Positions 1 through 6,213 of a stretch of 9,420 nt of DNA are shown in pieces. Location of the stretch: assembly GCA_030641585.1 (NCBI GenBank), contig DAOWHE010000044.1:1-9420 (forward strand), written 5' to 3'. The notes beneath the pieces are model-generated. The model was not told the origin of the DNA, ran no database searches, and saw only the letters and a list, made by a program, of their open reading frames with translations. The DNA comes from Dehalococcoidales bacterium (GTDB lineage: Bacteria; Chloroflexota; Dehalococcoidia; Dehalococcoidales; ARS1013). How positions within the stretch are numbered: the first letter of the stretch is position 1; each line of letters opens with the position of its first letter. The translations under genes were made by a program, and so were the position numbers.

Positions 1-427
1 GGAGTTTAATGCCCGCTTCGGTGACCCGGAAGCCCAGGTTACCCTGCCCCTACTCAAGACCGACCTGGTAGATATAATGCTGGCGGTAGTTAATAACAAC
101 CTTGACCAGATTAATGTAGAATGGAGCAGAGAAGCCTGCGTTGGGGTTGTCTTAACATCAGCCGGCTATCCGGCAAGCTATAAAACAGGCTTCCCCATTA
201 GCGGGCTCAGTGATTTAGACAAAGACATTCTAGTATTTCATGCCGGAACCAAGCTCGGCTTGGAGCCGGGACAGGTATTAACCAATGGCGGGCGAGTGCT
301 TACCGTAGTCGCCACCGGCAAGACCATTGCCGAAGCCAGAGAAAAGGTTTATGCTAACATCACAAGAATCCACTTTGACGGCTGTCATTATCGTAAGGAC
401 ATCGCCGACATAAAGAATAGTCAGTAA
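1..427 (+). CDS. purD: phosphoribosylamine--glycine ligase (GAR synthetase), C-terminal part
   Basis: PurD makes glycinamide ribonucleotide from phosphoribosylamine, glycine and ATP in cytoplasmic purine synthesis. The gene enters from the left edge. The open frame runs from base 2, well upstream of the first internal ATG at 77, and gives about 141 residues, roughly the last third of a protein of about 420. The visible part opens with EFNARFGDPEAQ, the conserved ATP-grasp/metal-binding segment of GAR synthetase (usually EFN.RFGDPE.Q). It continues into the C-terminal domain with GYPASYKTGFPISGL, the family's GYP.SY..G.PI.GL block, and ends with an HFDGCHYRKDI tail. The stop TAA lies 21 bases before purE, so the two are probably co-transcribed. 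The start and N-terminal domains are outside the window. Identification is firm. Confidence 0.95.
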   Translation, partial: EFNARFGDPEAQVTLPLLKTDLVDIMLAVVNNNLDQINVEWSREACVGVVLTSAGYPASYKTGFPISGLSDLDKDILVFHAGTKLGLEPGQVLTNGGRVLTVVATGKTIAEAREKVYANITRIHFDGCHYRKDIADIKNSQ

Positions 428-448
428 GGAGATGAGGTTACTCATATT

Positions 449-913
449 ATGTCATTAGTAGCTGTAGTTATGGGTAGTAAGTCGGATACCGAAGCAATGA
501 AGCCGACTCTAGAGACATTAGACGGGCTTGGCATTTCTTATGAGGTAAAAGTAATATCAGCCCACCGTAACCCGGAAAAGGCCAGAGAGTACGGACTGGC
601 CGTCCGAAGCCAGGGGATTGAGGTTATTATTGCTGCCGCCGGAGGCGCTGCCCACCTGCCCGGGGTCTTAGCCAGCTGGACCACCCTGCCCGTCATCGGT
701 GTACCACTAGCCACCAACGAACTAGAGGGCGTTGATGCCCTCTATTCTATGGCTCAGATGCCGGCCGGGATACCGGTAGCTACAGTAGCCATAGGCACCG
801 CCGGGGCAAAGAATGCCGCCTACCTCGCCGCCGAAATCCTGGGCCTTAAGTATGATGGCATACGAGAGGCTTATGAGAAATATAGAAACAAATTACAGGG
901 AGACAGCCAATGA
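449..913 (+). CDS. purE: N5-carboxyaminoimidazole ribonucleotide mutase (class I PurE)
   Basis: PurE moves the carboxyl group of N5-CAIR to make CAIR in purine synthesis. The 154-residue length is typical. Visible landmarks are GSKSD (residues 9-13), SAHRNP (38-42 region, with the catalytic histidine at 39), AAAGGAAHLPG (62-72) and the MPAGIPVATVAIGTAGAKNAA block (104-124). The GGAAHLPG form and the MPAGIPV block mark the bacterial class I enzyme, which works on N5-CAIR, rather than the class II AIR carboxylase. Class I normally partners with PurK, and no purK is seen here; it may lie elsewhere in the genome. A purine-rich Shine-Dalgarno region (427-437) precedes the ATG. The TGA stop overlaps the purB ATG as ATGA, which suggests translational coupling. 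Confidence 0.96.
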   Translation: MSLVAVVMGSKSDTEAMKPTLETLDGLGISYEVKVISAHRNPEKAREYGLAVRSQGIEVIIAAAGGAAHLPGVLASWTTLPVIGVPLATNELEGVDALYSMAQMPAGIPVATVAIGTAGAKNAAYLAAEILGLKYDGIREAYEKYRNKLQGDSQ

Positions 914-2265
914 TTGAGCGTTACTCTCGTCCACAAATGAAAAACATCTGGTCTGATGAGAACAAATTTGCCAGATGGCTTGAGGTAGAGATTGCCGTTT
1001 GTGAGGCATGGTCTGAGCTGGGCACTATCCCTAGAGAGACCGTGCCTAAGATAAAACTAGCCCGAGTTAATCTTAAACGCATGAAGGAGCTTTTAGCCGA
1101 AACCCACCATGATATGACCGCTTTCCTTGGCTCAGTCTCGGAAAGCTTGGGTAATGAATCACGCTTTATTCACCTTGGTCTTACCTCCTCCGATGTAATA
1201 GACACCGCCCTCAGCCTGCAACTGGTTGAAGCGGCTAAGCTACTGGGTCAGGACATAAAGGAACTCATCTCGGTAGTGGCAGAGAGGGCACTAGAGCACA
1301 AATATACGGTCATGATCGGTCGCACCCACGGTATCCATGCCGAACCAACATCATTTGGCCTAAAGCTGGCGTTATGGGTTGAAGAATTAAAGCGCCACCG
1401 GCGCCGGCTCGCTGAAGCCACCAAGATAGTCGCTGTCGGCAAAATCTCAGGGGCCATCGGCACCTATGCTACGGTAGCCCCCGAGGTTGAAGAAAAGGCC
1501 TGTGCCAAGCTGGGTCTTACCCCAGCACCGATATCAAACCAGATTTTACAACGCGACCGCCACGCCCAACTTGTTACCACCCTGGGCATAATCTCAAGCT
1601 CACTGGAGAAATTTGCCACCGAAATTAGGGCGCTGCAAAAAACAGAGGTGCGAGAAGTGGAAGAGCCTTTTACCACTGGTCAAACTGGCTCTTCTGCCAT
1701 GCCACATAAACGCAACCCTGAGCTTTGCGAACGAATCTGCGGCTTGGCCCGGCTGGTGCGAGGCCATGCACTAACTTCCATGGAAAACATTGCTCTGTGG
1801 CACGAGCGCGACATCAGCCACTCATCAACCGAGCGTATAATATTGCCCGATGCTTGTATTATAGTTGATTACACTCTGTCCCTTTTCACATCCATAATGG
1901 CCGCCTTACAGGTTTATCCACAGAGGATGAGAAAGAACCTGGAGCTTACCAAGGGTCTGGTTTTCTCACAGCGAGTAATGCTGGCCCTTATTGATAAGGG
2001 GTTAAGCCGACAGGAGGCCTATAAGCTGGTTCAGCGCATTGCCATGAAAGCATGGAAGGTTAACAGAAACTTCTTAAGCCTGCTTAAGAGCGACGATGAG
2101 ATAACCGCCATCTTACCTCCGTCACAGCTTGAGCCGCTCTTTAACTATCAATACTACTTACGCTATGTAGACGAGATTTTTAGACGCCTGGGCTTAACCG
2201 AGGCACAGTGGAAAAAGAAGCCTACAAAGATTGAGCCAACACAGCTAGCCCCGGGAGCAATATAA
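910..2265 (+). CDS. purB: adenylosuccinate lyase
   Basis: PurB cleaves SAICAR to AICAR and adenylosuccinate to AMP, releasing fumarate each time. It is a cytoplasmic homotetramer of the fumarase/aspartase superfamily. At 451 residues it matches the Bacillus-type form in size and motif spacing. Active-site histidines are visible in ETHHDM (His67), FIHLG (His88) and GRTHGIHAEP (His140, the likely general acid). The superfamily signature SSAMPHKRNP (261-270) provides the flexible-loop catalytic serine. LTSSDV (91-96) and WHERDISHSSTERI (297-310) are further substrate-site blocks. The start ATG overlaps the purE stop, and a GGGAGA ribosome site lies inside the end of purE. The next gene, purC, makes the substrate SAICAR, so the operon groups consecutive steps. 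All key residues appear intact. Confidence 0.97.
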   Translation: MIERYSRPQMKNIWSDENKFARWLEVEIAVCEAWSELGTIPRETVPKIKLARVNLKRMKELLAETHHDMTAFLGSVSESLGNESRFIHLGLTSSDVIDTALSLQLVEAAKLLGQDIKELISVVAERALEHKYTVMIGRTHGIHAEPTSFGLKLALWVEELKRHRRRLAEATKIVAVGKISGAIGTYATVAPEVEEKACAKLGLTPAPISNQILQRDRHAQLVTTLGIISSSLEKFATEIRALQKTEVREVEEPFTTGQTGSSAMPHKRNPELCERICGLARLVRGHALTSMENIALWHERDISHSSTERIILPDACIIVDYTLSLFTSIMAALQVYPQRMRKNLELTKGLVFSQRVMLALIDKGLSRQEAYKLVQRIAMKAWKVNRNFLSLLKSDDEITAILPPSQLEPLFNYQYYLRYVDEIFRRLGLTEAQWKKKPTKIEPTQLAPGAI

Positions 2266-2289
2266 GTCAGGCCTAAAGAGATAGCACTT

Positions 2290-3231
2290 GTGACCATGAA
2301 CATTCAGCCATCAGTCCTACTAAATACGGATTTGCCCCTGCCACTATTTATCCGTGGTAAGGTGCGCGACACCTATGAACTGGGTAGCCGGCTGCTCATC
2401 GTCGCCAGCGACCGAATCTCCGCCTTTGACGTTATTCTGCCCTGCGGTATACCTAACAAGGGGCGAGTCTTAAATCAACTGTCCGCTTTCTGGTTTCAAA
2501 AGACGGCAGAGCTAGTGCCCAACCACCTACTGGAAGTAGTGGATGATGCCCACTGCCTCGGCTCCTATCTCACTGTTAAAAACCGTTTTGCCTACCCGCC
2601 CTACCTTAACGGTCGGTCAATGGTGGTGAAGAAAGCCAGACGCCTTCCCGTTGAGTGTGTGGTACGTGGCTACCTTTCCGGGTCGGCCTGGGAAGAATAC
2701 CGAGAGTACGGCACTGTTTCCGGGATACCCTTATCCAAAGGGCTAAAGGAAAGTGAGGAACTCCCCCAGCCAATATTTACCCCAACCACCAAGGCAGAAG
2801 GCGAGCATGATGTGCCACTATCAATAGATGAAGTCAAAAAGCTGGTCGGTGAGTCTCTGACTGAGGAGATAAAGGAGAAAAGCCTGACTATATATCGCTA
2901 TGCCCGGGAATACGCCATCACCAAGGGCTTTATCATCGCCGATACCAAGCTGGAGTTCGGGCTGGATGGGAGTAGGCTCATCCTCATTGATGAGCTACTG
3001 ACCCCGGACTCAAGCCGTTTCTGGGATATTAATTTATATAAGGTCGGGCAGCCCCAGGACAGCTTTGACAAGCAACCGGTGCGTGACTGGCTTACCAAGT
3101 CCGGATGGAATAAGGAACCACCAGCGCCAGTGCTGCCGCCGGAAGTCATTGAGCAGACTTCCCAGAGATACCAGCAGGCTTATGAGAGGCTGACGGGTAG
3201 GAAGCTAGAATCTGTCTGTCCAATGTACTAA
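2290..3231 (+). CDS. purC: phosphoribosylaminoimidazole-succinocarboxamide (SAICAR) synthase
   Basis: PurC joins CAIR and aspartate with ATP to give SAICAR, the substrate of the PurB encoded just upstream. At 313 residues it is the long form, similar in size to yeast Ade1, not the roughly 240-residue enterobacterial form. Landmarks are IRGKVRDTYE (21-30), the nucleotide-binding SDRISAFDV (40-48), the first family signature VECVVRGYLSGSAW (121-134), the second signature IADTKLEFG (216-224), and IDELLTPDSSRFW (233-245). The first start is GTG at 2290, with AGAG about 9 bases upstream. An ATG two codons later (2296) is an equally possible start and changes only two residues. It is 24 bases after purB and is the last gene of the plus-strand operon; the next gene downstream is convergent. 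Confidence 0.96.
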   Translation: MTMNIQPSVLLNTDLPLPLFIRGKVRDTYELGSRLLIVASDRISAFDVILPCGIPNKGRVLNQLSAFWFQKTAELVPNHLLEVVDDAHCLGSYLTVKNRFAYPPYLNGRSMVVKKARRLPVECVVRGYLSGSAWEEYREYGTVSGIPLSKGLKESEELPQPIFTPTTKAEGEHDVPLSIDEVKKLVGESLTEEIKEKSLTIYRYAREYAITKGFIIADTKLEFGLDGSRLILIDELLTPDSSRFWDINLYKVGQPQDSFDKQPVRDWLTKSGWNKEPPAPVLPPEVIEQTSQRYQQAYERLTGRKLESVCPMY

Positions 3232-3379
3232 TTGTGGCTTTACTTTCAAAAGTAATAAAGAAGAGGGTCAGCCATGCCCAAAATATAGCTCGCGCAATCG
3301 CTCCGTCCACCTTCATGACGAGGTGAAAGCACACGCATTCTTAAAGGTGAAGAAAAAGAGAGCTTATTCTAAGGGAAGG

Positions 3380-3453
3380 TTGAAGGGGCAAAGCCCCTTC
3401 AAAAACTATCGTCCCCCTCTCCTTTGAAGGAGAGGGGGACCGAGGGGGAGAGG
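3380..3453. repeat. double palindrome with purine mirror repeat between convergent operons
   Basis: Two perfect inverted repeats lie close together. The first (3380-3402) has 10-base arms, TTGAAGGGGC and its complement, around an AAA loop. The second (3411-3440) has 14-base arms starting GTCCCCCTC around a TG centre. The right arm of the second also starts a mirror repeat: GGAGAGGGGG (3429-3438) and its letter-by-letter reversal GGGGGAGAGG (3444-3453), five bases apart. Both palindromes contain TTGAAGG. Neither has a classic T-tract directly after it on either strand, so an ordinary intrinsic terminator is not proven. Its place between the convergent purC and hisB stops would suit a bidirectional transcription barrier. 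The form also recalls dispersed REP-type palindromic elements; copy number cannot be judged from one window. Confidence 0.7.
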
Positions 3454-3466
3454 TTGATAAAGATTC

Positions 3467-4057
3467 TTACCCCTCCAAAAACTCCTTGGTACTCGGCAGC
3501 TCACCTGAAACCCGCTCGTCAATTCTGGTGGCTTTATCCAGCGCTTTACCCAGTGCCTTAAACAGGGCTTCCGCCTTGTGGTGGTCATTGCTGCCATAGA
3601 TAACCCTGGCGTGGAGATTGAGCTTTGCCTCGGAAGCAAAGGCTTCAAGAAAGTGACGGATAAGGTCGGTGGCAAAGTCGGACATGTCATTATCAGTAAA
3701 AGGTAGCTCAAGCACACTATATCCCCGCCCGCTTATGTCCACCGCCACCATTGCCAGAGCGTCATCCAGAGGCACCGTGGCATCAGCCATGCGTGAAATA
3801 CCACGCTTATCGCCCAGGGCTTCACCCAGAGCCTTGCCCAGACAAAGGGCAACATCCTCTACCAGATGGTGCTGGTCATCACCGGTGGCTGAGACTTTTA
3901 TGTCAAATACCCCGTGCCTTGCCAGTTGCGCCAGCAGGTGGTCAAACATTCTAATCCCGGTAACCATCTCATAGTTACCGCTGCCATCAAGATTAAGCTC
4001 CAGGCTGATATTTGTTTCCTTGGTCTCCCGCTTAATGATAGCTGCTCTTTCAGTCAT
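3467..4057 (-). CDS. hisB: imidazoleglycerol-phosphate dehydratase (monofunctional)
   Basis: HisB removes water from imidazoleglycerol phosphate to give imidazoleacetol phosphate, the substrate of HisC, whose gene lies immediately upstream. The 196 residues match the monofunctional dehydratase; no histidinol-phosphatase domain is attached. The two metal-binding repeats are clear: QHHLVED (62-68) and NDHHKAE (157-163), supplying the histidines and glutamates for the two-manganese site. Other landmarks are MFDHLLAQLARHG (37-49) and the C-terminal PSTKEFL (188-194), close to the usual PSTKG.L. The ATG lies 8 bases inside the end of hisC, with a strong GGGGAGGA ribosome site about 6 bases upstream of it, so translation is probably coupled to hisC. 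It is the last gene of the minus-strand operon in this window. Confidence 0.97.
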   Translation of the reverse strand: MTERAAIIKRETKETNISLELNLDGSGNYEMVTGIRMFDHLLAQLARHGVFDIKVSATGDDQHHLVEDVALCLGKALGEALGDKRGISRMADATVPLDDALAMVAVDISGRGYSVLELPFTDNDMSDFATDLIRHFLEAFASEAKLNLHARVIYGSNDHHKAEALFKALGKALDKATRIDERVSGELPSTKEFLEG

Positions 4058-5156
4058 AAAATTCCTCCCCTAGTTCCTTTAAGGTTTCAAACAGGATATC
4101 ATTTTCCTCCGGTTTACCAACACTAATGCGGATGCAGTCCCTTAGTTGTGGCTCATCAAAGTAACGAACCAGAATTCCCCTGTTTTGTAATTCTTGCTGA
4201 AGCTGACGTGCCCCGGCTAATACCGAGCACAGAATAAAGTTTGCCTGTGACGGGAAGGGTTTTAGCCACTTTATCTTCTTAAGCTCACTAAAGAGCCTTT
4301 CCCTCTCGGCAACTATAGCCTTTACCCGGCTCATCAGATAATCAATATCCTTGAGAGACTCTCGCACCGCCACCAGAGCGGCTACATTTACGCAATATGG
4401 TTCCTTGATTCTGAGGAGGTAGTCGGCTATGCTGGTCGGGAAAAGACCATAGCCGATCCTTAAGCCTGCCAACCCGGCCCACTTACTGAATGTCCGCAAC
4501 ACCATCAGGTTTCTGTACTGGCCAACCAGGGGGGCCATGGTCTGGCCGGCAAATTCATAATACGCTTCGTCAACCAGCACCAGCAGTCCGCTGTCAAGAA
4601 GCTCGAGAATATCCTCCCTGGGCGCAAGCGTTCCCGTAGGATTATTGGGACTGGCCAGCAGTATTACTTTAGTCTTTTTGGTGATGGCTTTCTTTACCGC
4701 ACCGACATCAACACAAAAGTCTTCAGTCCTGGGCACCTCAACCGGAGTACCGCCACACAGCTCGGTAAAGAAACGGAACATGGCAAAGGTAGGAACCAGG
4801 TTTATCACCTCATCACCCGGCTCTAAAAACAGGCGCAGAATAAGGTCTATCAGTCGGTCGCTGCCAGCGCTGGCCACGATGTGCTCCATACTAACGCCGG
4901 TATAGCCTTCAAGCTGCTTCCTGAGCTCCGTCTGCCCTGAGTCGGGGTAGACACTTATATCAGTATAGGCAGCCAGGGCCTGGTTTACTCTTGGCGAGCA
5001 GCCGTAGGGGTTCTCGTTGGCGTCCAGCTTGATAATACTCTCCGCCGGGACTTCGGTCTTACCCACCAGAGTTTCCGGTGACTTACTGGCGGCATAGCCC
5101 ACGAAGCTAACCAGATGACGGCGTACCAGTCTCTCTATGCCTGCATCTTCAGTCAT
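4050..5156 (-). CDS. hisC: histidinol-phosphate aminotransferase
   Basis: HisC is a PLP enzyme that transfers an amino group from glutamate to imidazoleacetol phosphate. With the ATG at 5156 it has 368 residues, typical of the family. Fold-type I aminotransferase landmarks follow in order: LDANENPYG (44-52), SAGSD (96-100, phosphate binding), SPNNPTG (169-175), VDEAYYEF (195-202), and TFSKWAGLAGLRIGYG (222-237), where Lys225 should hold PLP. The C-terminal CIRISVG carries the expected substrate-carboxylate arginine. The frame stays open to a TTG at 5186, which would add ten residues of low-complexity sequence (VSEGQGQGK). The ATG is preferred because a purine-rich AGGGG lies directly in front of it. 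hisC overlaps hisB by 8 bases, but two cytochrome genes and a terminator-like hairpin separate it from hisD. Confidence 0.95.
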   Translation of the reverse strand: MTEDAGIERLVRRHLVSFVGYAASKSPETLVGKTEVPAESIIKLDANENPYGCSPRVNQALAAYTDISVYPDSGQTELRKQLEGYTGVSMEHIVASAGSDRLIDLILRLFLEPGDEVINLVPTFAMFRFFTELCGGTPVEVPRTEDFCVDVGAVKKAITKKTKVILLASPNNPTGTLAPREDILELLDSGLLVLVDEAYYEFAGQTMAPLVGQYRNLMVLRTFSKWAGLAGLRIGYGLFPTSIADYLLRIKEPYCVNVAALVAVRESLKDIDYLMSRVKAIVAERERLFSELKKIKWLKPFPSQANFILCSVLAGARQLQQELQNRGILVRYFDEPQLRDCIRISVGKPEENDILFETLKELGEEFYD

Positions 5157-5201
5157 TTTCCCCTGCCCTTGCCCTTCACTAACCAACCAGACTAGATATA
5201 A

Positions 5202-5230
5202 ATCTTAGCACAAATCTGGTAACTAAGAAA
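5202..5230 (-). promoter_or_regulatory. possible hisC-hisB promoter with extended -10
   Basis: On the minus strand an extended -10, TGC followed by TAAGAT, lies at 5202-5210. A poor -35 (TTTCTT, 5225-5230) sits 17 bases upstream of the -10 hexamer. Start of transcription would be near 5195, about 40 bases before the hisC ATG. The terminator-like hairpin just upstream makes a separate promoter here plausible. The -35 match is weak and the element overlaps the T-rich tail of that hairpin, so this is a tentative call. Confidence 0.35.
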
Positions 5231-5253
5231 GAACCCTCCGTGACGGAGGGTCC
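5219..5253 (-). terminator. rho-independent terminator-like hairpin after the cytochrome genes
   Basis: ACCCTCCG and its exact complement (5233-5251) form an 8-base stem around a three-base loop. On the minus strand the stem can extend by a G-U and a G-C pair to 10 pairs. It is followed by the T-rich TTTCTTAGTT. This fits a terminator for transcripts leaving the cytochrome genes, or an attenuator before hisC. The plus-strand side is also pyrimidine-rich, but no plus-strand gene needs it. Confidence 0.7.
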
Positions 5254-5302
5254 TCTCTTCTACTTTTTAAGCTTTAATTTCAGAGCCAGCGATTTAAACA
5301 CG

Positions 5303-5372
5303 TAACCATCACAGGCTACCGTCAAGGTACTCTGTTTTACGAGCAGTGAGTCTTAAGCATCTCAGCTATGGT
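5303..5372 (-). pseudogene. third, heavily eroded copy of hisD tail plus cytochrome promoter
   Basis: Directly after the stop of the second cytochrome, the minus strand reads ACCATAGCTGAG and then TGCTTAAGACTCACTGC. This can be aligned, with gaps, to the hisD codons around residues 426-437. It then reads TTGACGGTAGC and CTGTGATGGT, which match the cytochrome promoter TTGACAGTCAGC...CTGTGATAGT with six bases missing from the spacer. The -35 to -10 distance is therefore about 11 instead of 17, and the promoter should be dead. No cytochrome reading frame follows. I read it as the remains of a third duplication unit that lost its gene. The alignment was made by eye and is gapped, so confidence is moderate. 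Confidence 0.45.
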
Positions 5373-5747
5373 CTAGCTCAACTCTTCAAGTTCGTCGAGA
5401 AGAGCTTGCAGATCTCCATCGGTGAGAATGTCTGCCCATGGAGGCATTACAAGGCCACCATCTTTTATGGCGTCCTCAATTTGCGCTCTAGTAAGGGCGT
5501 GGTCTAATAGATCCGGTCCAACATCCCCCGTGTAATCGGTCCCGTGGCAGACAGCACATCTCTCCTGAAAAAGTGCCGACCCATCCGGTGTGGTAGCCGT
5601 TGGTGTAACTGTAACCGTAACCGTACTGGTAGCCGTACTGGTAACCGTACTGGTAACCGTATCGGTAACCGTATCGGCACAGGCGGTAACAAACACCATC
5701 AACAGCAGTAGTAAGAAAGATAATACCAGAAAAACAACTCTTTTCAT
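5373..5747 (-). CDS. small lipoprotein c-type cytochrome with Thr/Val-rich linker
   Basis: This is a 124-residue class I monohaem cytochrome c, probably an electron carrier anchored on the outside of the membrane. A basic start (MKR), a hydrophobic stretch and the lipobox VTAC indicate lipoprotein cleavage with Cys23 lipidated. Residues 25-53 are almost only Thr and Val with some Ser, Ala and Asp, an extended linker encoded by 12-base DNA repeats. The haem site is CAVCH (64-68) and the likely distal ligand is Met101 in VMPPW. The ATG at 5747 is chosen because AAGGAGGG lies just upstream; the frame is open for 19 more codons, but those have no such site. It is paralogous to the next cytochrome over the whole haem domain. 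It lies between hisD and hisC with no known role in histidine synthesis. Its redox partner is unknown. Confidence 0.9.
   Translation of the reverse strand: MKRVVFLVLSFLLLLLMVFVTACADTVTDTVTSTVTSTATSTVTVTVTPTATTPDGSALFQERCAVCHGTDYTGDVGPDLLDHALTRAQIEDAIKDGGLVMPPWADILTDGDLQALLDELEELS
5605..5676. repeat. 12-base tandem repeat inside the cytochrome gene
   Basis: On the plus strand five head-to-tail units of the form GTAACCGTACTG occupy 5617-5676, differing only by a few substitutions (GTAGCC, ATCG ends). They are preceded by related 6-base half units, GTAACT and GTAACC, at 5605-5616. On the coding minus strand each unit encodes four residues, TVTS, TATS or TVTD. Because the unit is a multiple of three, gain or loss of copies changes linker length without breaking the frame. 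Confidence 0.9.
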
Positions 5748-5775
5748 TTTTACCCTCCTTAGCATTTTACTTGTG

Positions 5776-5804
5776 AGACTAGCACAGAAAATGCAAACTG
5801 TCAA
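5776..5804 (-). promoter_or_regulatory. promoter of the hisC-proximal cytochrome gene
   Basis: The minus strand has a perfect -35 TTGACA (5799-5804), a 17-base spacer and an extended -10, TGC-TAGTCT (hexamer 5776-5781). The start would fall near 5769, giving a leader of about 22 bases that contains the AAGGAGGG ribosome site. The element has the same layout and partly the same sequence as the one upstream of the other cytochrome. Confidence 0.65.
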
Positions 5805-5808
5805 TAGT

Positions 5809-5856
5809 TTCTTTAGCTGTTTCTCTACTGCCCAGACACAAACCTTAAGCCTCTAA
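5809..5856 (-). pseudogene. fossil of the hisD 3' end between the two cytochrome genes
   Basis: This spacer aligns base by base with the true hisD end at 6247-6296. On the minus strand GGGCAGTAGAGAAACAGCT here corresponds to GGGCGGTAGAGAAGCGGCT in hisD. In the hisD frame it still encodes AVEKQL (5814-5831), against AVEKRL in HisD. The stop TAA has become GAA, and one base is missing three codons' length from it. Most differences are transitions from G or C in hisD to A or T here, as expected for a decaying non-coding copy. Similarity continues through the promoter to about 5773, matching 6211-6242. It marks a tandem duplication of the hisD tail with the cytochrome gene. It is not expected to be translated. 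Confidence 0.8.
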
Positions 5857-5859
5857 ACT

Positions 5860-6165
5860 CTAGTCTTCACTGAGATAGGCGACAAGGTTATCTATCTCTT
5901 CCCCGGTGAGCGAACCCCGCCAAGATGGCATGGCAGCCCGACCTTCCCTTATGACGGTTTCAATCTGCCCATCGGTAAGGCCGTGCACTACGAGGCCCGG
6001 GCCAATACCCCCCCCACGTTCAGCGCCATGACAGACGCTACACTTTTCCTGATAAAGATCAGCGCCGGCACTAACATCAGGGGTAGTAGTATTTGACGAG
6101 CCACAGGCAACCGCCAGCAGCACAGCCAGCAACAAGGGCAGCAACAGGAAACAACTTCTCTTCAT
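5860..6165 (-). CDS. small lipoprotein c-type cytochrome
   Basis: This is a 101-residue class I monohaem cytochrome c, paralogue of the neighbouring cytochrome. The N-terminus MKRSCFLLLPLLLAVLLAVAC is a lipoprotein signal with lipobox AVAC and Cys21 as the lipid site; a short Ser/Thr linker follows. The haem site is CSVCH (42-46) and the likely distal ligand is Met79 in AMPSW. The two proteins share (L/Y)QE(R/K)C.VCHG, GP.L..H.LT..QIE..I..G, MP.W and LT......L. They differ mainly in the linker, which is about twenty residues longer in the other copy. GGGAGG lies 7 bases before the ATG. The gene starts 81 bases after hisD with its own promoter. It is probably an extracytoplasmic membrane-bound electron carrier; its partner is unknown. 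Confidence 0.9.
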   Translation of the reverse strand: MKRSCFLLLPLLLAVLLAVACGSSNTTTPDVSAGADLYQEKCSVCHGAERGGGIGPGLVVHGLTDGQIETVIREGRAAMPSWRGSLTGEEIDNLVAYLSED

Positions 6166-6213
6166 CTTTAACCTCCCTGACGAACGTTTTATATGTGGGT
6201 TACCCCTTTTTTG

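Noticed and set aside
3240..3255. Small AT-rich hairpin TTACTTT/AAAGTAA just after purC as a terminator
   Set aside because: The stem is weak and AT-only for most of its length, the loop is too tight, and no T-tract follows.
3406..3974. Overlapping open frames on both strands around hisB
   Set aside because: They coincide with the conserved HisB frame and show no family motifs; they are other-frame shadows.
5157..5186. TTG start of hisC adding VSEGQGQGK
   Set aside because: Those codons are the purine-rich ribosome-binding region read as protein. The ATG at 5156 gives a normal HisC N-terminus.
5617..5676. Tandem repeat considered as a CRISPR array
   Set aside because: The units are only 12 bases, directly adjacent with no spacers, and lie in frame inside a coding sequence.
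5748..5804. N-terminal extension of the cytochrome before MKRVV
   Set aside because: It runs through the promoter and ribosome site and would put residues before a standard lipoprotein signal peptide.
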